A stretch of 64,000 nucleotides of DNA, taken from Diploscapter coronatus (Eukaryota > Nematoda > Chromadorea > Rhabditida > Rhabditidae). The DNA is taken from contig OZ038422.1 of NCBI GenBank assembly GCA_964036155.1, positions 15,833,201 through 15,897,200 of the forward strand, read 5' to 3'. This document shows positions 58,729 to 64,000 of the stretch, in pieces; position 1 is the first letter of the stretch, and each line of letters opens with the position of its first letter. A program made the translations under genes and the position numbers. The notes under the pieces were generated by a model. That model did not search any database. It had not been told where the DNA came from and saw nothing but the letters and a program-made list of their open reading frames with translations.

Positions 58729-60277
58729 ATTTAGCAAATGTATCCAATTTTGAGAAATTGTCCAATTTCCCAAGTCGAAATATCTTACCGAGATTATATA
58801 AGGTTAACGTACAAACCTGATAAAGTAGGGAATTCATACAAGGAAGATTATTTTAGCATAAATAGGAACAAGTTTCATCATTTTGTTCATAAAGGCTAAT
58901 ATATTATTTTGAGGCTATGAATGTAATTTACTCTTTGCTAATTATGTCATGGAAATAAATAATTTATATAAAATCGTTTTATCGTTATGATATGATATAA
59001 AAAGATATTTTTTTCTTAGTTTGCTAATAAAAATTGCATTAATTGATAAACATTTATTTGAAATGATGCGTATGTTGAAAAAAAACTTTTACATATAATA
59101 CAAATTTTAATTAAAAATACAATCGAGCTATATTGATTCTTGGCCACAGATCAGTCACACCCCAATTAAATTTTATTCTTCTCTTAATTGGTAAATAGGC
59201 AACTGTGGTAGCCTGATATCAGATACACAGAAATAATGATGATAATTTGGTAGAGCCTAATTGGCATTAAGACTGTCTTATATAAGATATTAGTTGACGA
59301 GTCAGTATGAGTCTGATATTGGTCATTATCCAGTTTCGTCTTATCGCGAGCAGTCGGGCCAGAAGCAGAACTACTCCTAGTCGCCAGCGGTGGTGCCGGT
59401 GGGCGGCTGGCCAATCAAGGCGAGAGACTCTCGGCGAGGTTGAGTAGTCGCTCGTATAAAGCGAATAGTCTGTGACAAGTGGTGGACCATCAGAACTATG
59501 ATCTACTGATGATCTAACTGGGATCTATGATGATAATAATAATAATAAATTATTCATTCCTCAACTTGTTACTGATGTTATTGACTCTGATCATGTCACT
59601 ATTTATAATATAAAGGATTATAAAAGCAATTATCACCTGTTTCTTACCTCTTCACCTACGAAAATCATTATATTTTAAATGCCAATGCGTAAGAAGTTTT
59701 GCGCGCCAAAGAAGACGTTTCACATTGAAGCCAGAATAAAAATTCGAAATATCAGCATTCGGAAAAAAATAGTTTAATTAGTGTTTTCATCAAATTAATG
59801 TTTTTATTGATAGTGGCTGAAAGATCCGTTAATGCGAAAGGCCAAAGACTATAGTTCATTGGTACAATAAAGAGCATTTTATTGCCTACTAAATACCTGG
59901 CACATTTTATCTAACTAGATCCAACATATAGGCGTAAATTTGCGCAGCTTTATAATACACTATCTAAAGTTCCCATTGTCTGGTCTTTATAAAACGCTAC
60001 TTTCGAGTGGTTTATAGGGTTCACGAAAATACTGCTCGCAATTTTTAATCCCATTCGCAACAACTGCATTCGCTCAGAAATGCCTGAACGAAGGAAGTGG
60101 AGGTAAGACATTTTATCGAAACAGTGTTATTTCGAATATGTAAATTAAAGGAGAATAATTTTTAGCATTAAAAATATCTTCGTTTTCCATGTAACTATCA
60201 ATCACATGATTTTATGATAAATCAGATAAATAATAAATATCATATACAAGTAGTTGAAAGATCAATTTATGACTCTC
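58729..60277. other. Intergenic region with a GC-rich TATA-containing island
   Basis: No gene was supported. 58729-59170 is very AT-rich. From about 59205 (TGTGGTAGCC) to 59480 there is an island with GC-rich text around 59380-59440 (GGTGGGCGGCTGG) and TATAAA at 59455-59460, suggestive of a promoter-bearing repeat such as a solo LTR, though no flanking duplication was found. Microsatellite (ATA)n follows at about 59528. Confidence 0.4.
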
Positions 60278-61498
60278 CTATTGGATGTTAGGATCATCGA
60301 CGACTTTGTTGATGTACTTCAAAACGAGCGCAATCTGAAAATAATTGAATTTCGTCATTTTTTCAGTTCATTTTATGTCATTATTCTTTGTGTTTTCTGG
60401 GTCAGCAATATGACTGACATCATACATAGACGGAGGATTTTATGACAACTTTAGTGCTACTTTACAAAAGAAATTAGCGAAAATTATGAAGTGATGAAAT
60501 TAATAGTTTTCTTAAGGATGCAACATTTTAACTGAACATTTGATTTAAAAATCTAAACGATTTACCCTCTTATTCTTCTGTGAAATCTCGTTGATCTTCT
60601 TGTCGATATCTCCCTTCGCTGTGTCGCGTTCTGCCAAAATCTCATCGATTTGCTTCTTGAATTCGGGCAACTGAGCGAGGACGTCATTCACTTTGTCGTT
60701 GTGCACTTTTCGCTTTTCAGTCGATGCCTCTTTCAACTTGGTCAATTGATCCTGAAAATAATCAATGTGATAAGTGTCCAATATTCTCGAAAAATGTTTG
60801 AACAATAAAAGTAGCCCTTTTTAATGTGATATATTGTAAACGTCCGATTTCTTGATGAAAATAGAATAAATCATTTTCGACGCCAACAAAAGTAAAAAGT
60901 GTTCATTTCAGGCTTGCACATTGCCCTAAGAAATTTGCAATAGAAAGAGTAGGAAATATAGAAGAGAGAAAAAGAAATCGTGAAACAACGCGCAAGTCTG
61001 CAATGTAGGTTGTTGCTTCACTTTTGCGCGTGAAAATAACGATCTATTTTTTTATTTTCATCGAATAACCGAACGGCTTCAATGAGGTATAAATTAGCCG
61101 GTGAGAGGTTATTTTTTCATGCTATTACGTAAGAAATGATAAATTTAGATATCTAGGTTTCGATACTAAACGAAATTTTCTGGTATTTAAAAATATTCAA
61201 AGTATCTAAAATAAGACTGAAGGCTGACCGCAACATTATATTTTCCAGCCCACTGGCTCAAAGCCTCATCTTGCTGATCGTATGTCAAGGACTTGTTGCT
61301 CATGATCGATTGGAACTCCTTGGTAGCCTGCTGACCGGCTTGCTTCACGAAATCGGGAACGCTCGATGTCGGGGCTGAATGAAATAGTTATTCTTGTCCA
61401 AATATTTATTTCAAAAATCAATAGCAGGATCGTTTACCTGATCGAACATCGGTGCACAGTTGAAGGAAAAAGATGACAATAATTGAATAAGGCAGCAT
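60278..61498 (-). CDS. SXP/RAL-2 (DUF148) family secreted protein
   Basis: Four exons in phase on the - strand give 149 aa: 61498-61438, 61374-61229, 60751-60566, 60334-60278. Signal peptide MLPYSIIVIFFLQLCTDVRS. The mature protein has the family's hallmark N-terminal helix, F(Q)SIMSNKSLTYDQQDEALS followed by QWAGKY, then a long charged helical region (LTKLKEASTEKRKVHNDKV) and a terminal helix ending DDPNIQ. Length and helix layout fit SXP/RAL-2 proteins, nematode-specific secreted proteins of uncertain role that bind divalent cations in some members (for example Ani s 5). No cysteines in the mature part. The model is clean; the last exon is short (18 codons) but has a good acceptor (TTTTCAG) and the right phase. 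Confidence 0.88.
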
Positions 61499-64000
61499 TT
61501 TCTAGGATTTATCGATCTGAAAAATAAATTATGTAGGAAAAAATATTTGAAATCGATGAATAATAATCGTTAAAAATTTCAAAATAATTTATATGGAAAA
61601 AGTTTTTATGAGGAAGAAAATAAAGCGAATGAATCGAGACAATAACGATCAATGAATCAACAGACTCAACGATTTTCTCAGAAAAATCGAATTCGTGTCT
61701 TCCTGATTTTTCGTGATAATTCTAGAAACCAAAATAATGCATAATGGCAAATGATGTGAAAGAAAGAATAACAAGCGACTCGGGGATTGATTGGGTCGGT
61801 TGAACGAATGCAAGTAAAGAGAGATCGAGAGATAGAGAAATAAATACTCGACATGACGAGAGATCGATACTGAAAGACCAAGAGATAGGGAAACATGATT
61901 GTGCCTAGCAAAACAACGCACAGATGGGTGAGTCATCATAGAACAACACAAACTTGATGGATGCATGTGTCTAGATGAGGTTATTGAGGTTCGTAGTTAA
62001 ATTTATGAAATTATTGAATTTTTGATGGTGAATTGGAATTTATGGCATGAAAAAAGAAACAGTACAATTAAAAAAAAGTGAGTACGGATATTTTTCAATA
62101 GAAAATTCATACGATTACCAAAAATACCATAATTTAGAAAATCTTTGATCTAACCAGTTCAATGAGTGTTTGCTCAATATAAATTTGATGAATTATTACG
62201 TTTTTCAGAATTTTTAATTTTTCTATTGCAAATCCCTTTAATTTTGATCAGAGTTCTAACAGCTCGTCTCAGGCCGCAAAAATCTTGGCCTAGCTCGAGC
62301 CGAACCCGAAATTTCATTTCCAGAAGCACTTTTTTAAGCAAGAAATGTATGAAAATTCATTTCGAGGGCATTTTGTGAATCTTTTATACAAAATTAATTG
62401 CCAATGAATTCTCCTTTTTTCTTAAACTCATCCAGTAACCAATAAATCAAACATTCACTTACGAGGAGTGTAAATTTGTGTCAATTGATGATGATAATGA
62501 CGACTTTTTTTCTGTAATCTTTGTTCTGCGAGCTTTTCGAATTTTCAGGCGCTGAGACGAAAAGACGCTACACAAAAAAAAACTCCAAGTGAGCATAGTG
62601 ACCGGCAGCAGAAAAGGAGAAAGGAAATCAAAGGAAGAATTCTGGACTTTTCTTACGCCCTTTCGGCGTCCCTTTCCTCTTCTCCTCTCTTCGCGCAAAG
62701 GCTCTCGGCCGCGGGCGCATAAAATTTCAACGCTATCGGACGGCAGCAACTTTCCTTCATGGTGATTACATTTCTACACTTCTGTATGTTTGCGAACTTT
62801 CACGTTCTGTCAGACAACGATGCTTGGAAGATTGGAATTGGCTTCTGGCTTCTGCCATTTCGGAATTTTCTATCACCTAGTAAAGCGTGAAAGAGGCAAT
62901 TTCGTAATTTATTCATGTGAAATTTAACGATTTTAAAATAATGTTAGTTTCGCACTTGTTATCGTTCTTTTATTTGTCATCGATATTTAGAAATTTTTCT
63001 ATTCATTTCAGAAATTTGTTAAAACTTTTCTGATGAAATTTAGAGTCTCATTTTTAGAGTAGAGAAATAGTTTGTTCCTTGAAAGGCAATTGCATTGTGA
63101 TTGCAGACGCATTACTCATACCGTTACTTTTCTGCTTTTCCTTCCTCTGTCCCAGTGCTATATGCTTTTGAATGTTGTGTTTTGTCAACCCCCGCAGGCG
63201 TTACTCGAAATCGACCTGCACCCGCATAAATTCTCGTATTGGGTCACCACCACCTTCCATGCGGCCCCACCCAGTATTGGCACTTTCACATACGCATAGT
63301 CAGCGCGTTCCTGATTTCGATCTGTTCCAAATTTGCCTCTTTTTTATTGCATTTTACCTTTCACCAGTAAAGGGCGTGTCTAGTTCAATCGCGTATGCAT
63401 TTTTTGCTCCTCTAATCCTTATCTTGTCCCCGTCCTTTTGATGAGGTTCGACCCAAATTTCCCTTTCTCGACTCGACTCGCTGCAGCTGTTTCATGTCCA
63501 TTAGAGCGCCTCTCGCTTTTTATGATCCAATCGGATAATCCATTAATCAACTTTACCTCGAATGTGTTGTGCTGTATGGCTGCATGGTTTGATGCGTTCG
63601 TGTTAGGTATGCAGCGGCGCACGTTTAGCATCGACTAATTCGATGCGCTGTGATTGAGTGATTTGACATTTTACACTTCCATCAATTCTCACCTTTTCCA
63701 CCCAACTTCTAGTACATAATTTACCTTTTGTTTTTGCGTTTTCCCGGTATTCTGCCGTATCTTGTGTACATAATGGTAAACAGCCTGGGCGCATGTTGCA
63801 CGCTATGTGGTTGTGTGTTCCTTTCTACTTATCCTCCCCTTCCACCTCTACCTCGCCTTCCCTTTCCTCGCGCATTCACGTCGGCTTCAAAAAGTGTTGC
63901 GTAGACAAACAAAGAAAACACATGCATAATCACTAATATTCTTCTTATTCTTTTCACGGAATCACGGAATTCGCTTGGTTTCATACAAATTTTATGCTAA
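61499..64000. other. Terminal intergenic region
   Basis: No supported gene. 62480-62745 is purine-rich on the - strand (antisense open frame of Lys/Arg-rich low complexity). 63100-63900 is richer in GC with pyrimidine runs (CCTCCCCTTCCACCTC near 63833), comparable with the start of the window and possibly the promoter side of a gene beyond the edge. Confidence 0.4.

Noticed and set aside
1..64000. CRISPR arrays, rRNA genes, complete tRNA genes, operon-type short spacings with spliced-leader sites
   Set aside because: None seen. Same-strand neighbours are mostly separated by several hundred bases or more, and the tRNA-like sequences do not fold as functional tRNAs.

Overview
The window is nuclear DNA from a nematode. 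This rests on AT-rich sequence (roughly 35% GC by eye), genes cut into many short exons by introns of about 42-50 nt ending in TTTCAG or TTTTAG, and the gene content: an ADAMTS protease with many thrombospondin repeats, nematode-type Cys-loop channel subunits, a tandem serpentine-receptor cluster and an SXP/RAL-2 (DUF148) secreted protein. The species cannot be named from the sequence. Gene models were built by hand from splice sites and reading-frame phase, in several cases checked by comparing paralogues inside the window.

Layout. 657-5082 (+): membrane-anchored carboxylesterase-like protein whose nucleophile serine position is glycine. 5668-7124 (+): secreted helical protein made of two tandem copies of one module. 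7180-7730: three small inverted-repeat elements. About 8099-8577 (+): 3' exons of a cysteine-containing protein. 15042-34390 (+): a 25-exon ADAMTS metalloprotease with seven thrombospondin repeats and a 7.5 kb first intron, followed by possible cysteine-rich exons at 35434-36084 and a short open frame at 36204-36449. 36684 to about 37240 (-): secreted protein with an acidic spacer and a strongly cationic aromatic tail. 37620-39644 (-): secreted Pro/Gln/Arg-rich protein. 41887-50604 (-): three tandem Cys-loop channel subunits (A intact; B nearly intact with one doubtful splice junction; C a 5'-truncated pseudogene). 52720-58728 (+): three tandem 7TM chemoreceptors (first and third intact, middle one a pseudogene). 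60278-61498 (-): SXP/RAL-2 protein. The rest is intergenic with short repeats.

The most notable observations concern splicing. At least five introns use GC instead of GT at the donor; in two of them a paralogue has GT at the homologous position. In channel subunit B a 335-nt intron interrupts an exon that is continuous in A and C. It is flanked by a perfect 9-bp duplication (AAACATACC), and one duplicate supplies the 5' splice site, so splicing restores the ancestral coding sequence exactly. This is the signature of intron creation by a transposable, introner-like element. Other leads are a GC-rich open patch beginning at an ADAMTS splice donor, the acidic-spacer/cationic-tail precursor, and inverted-repeat element families shared between distant parts of the window.
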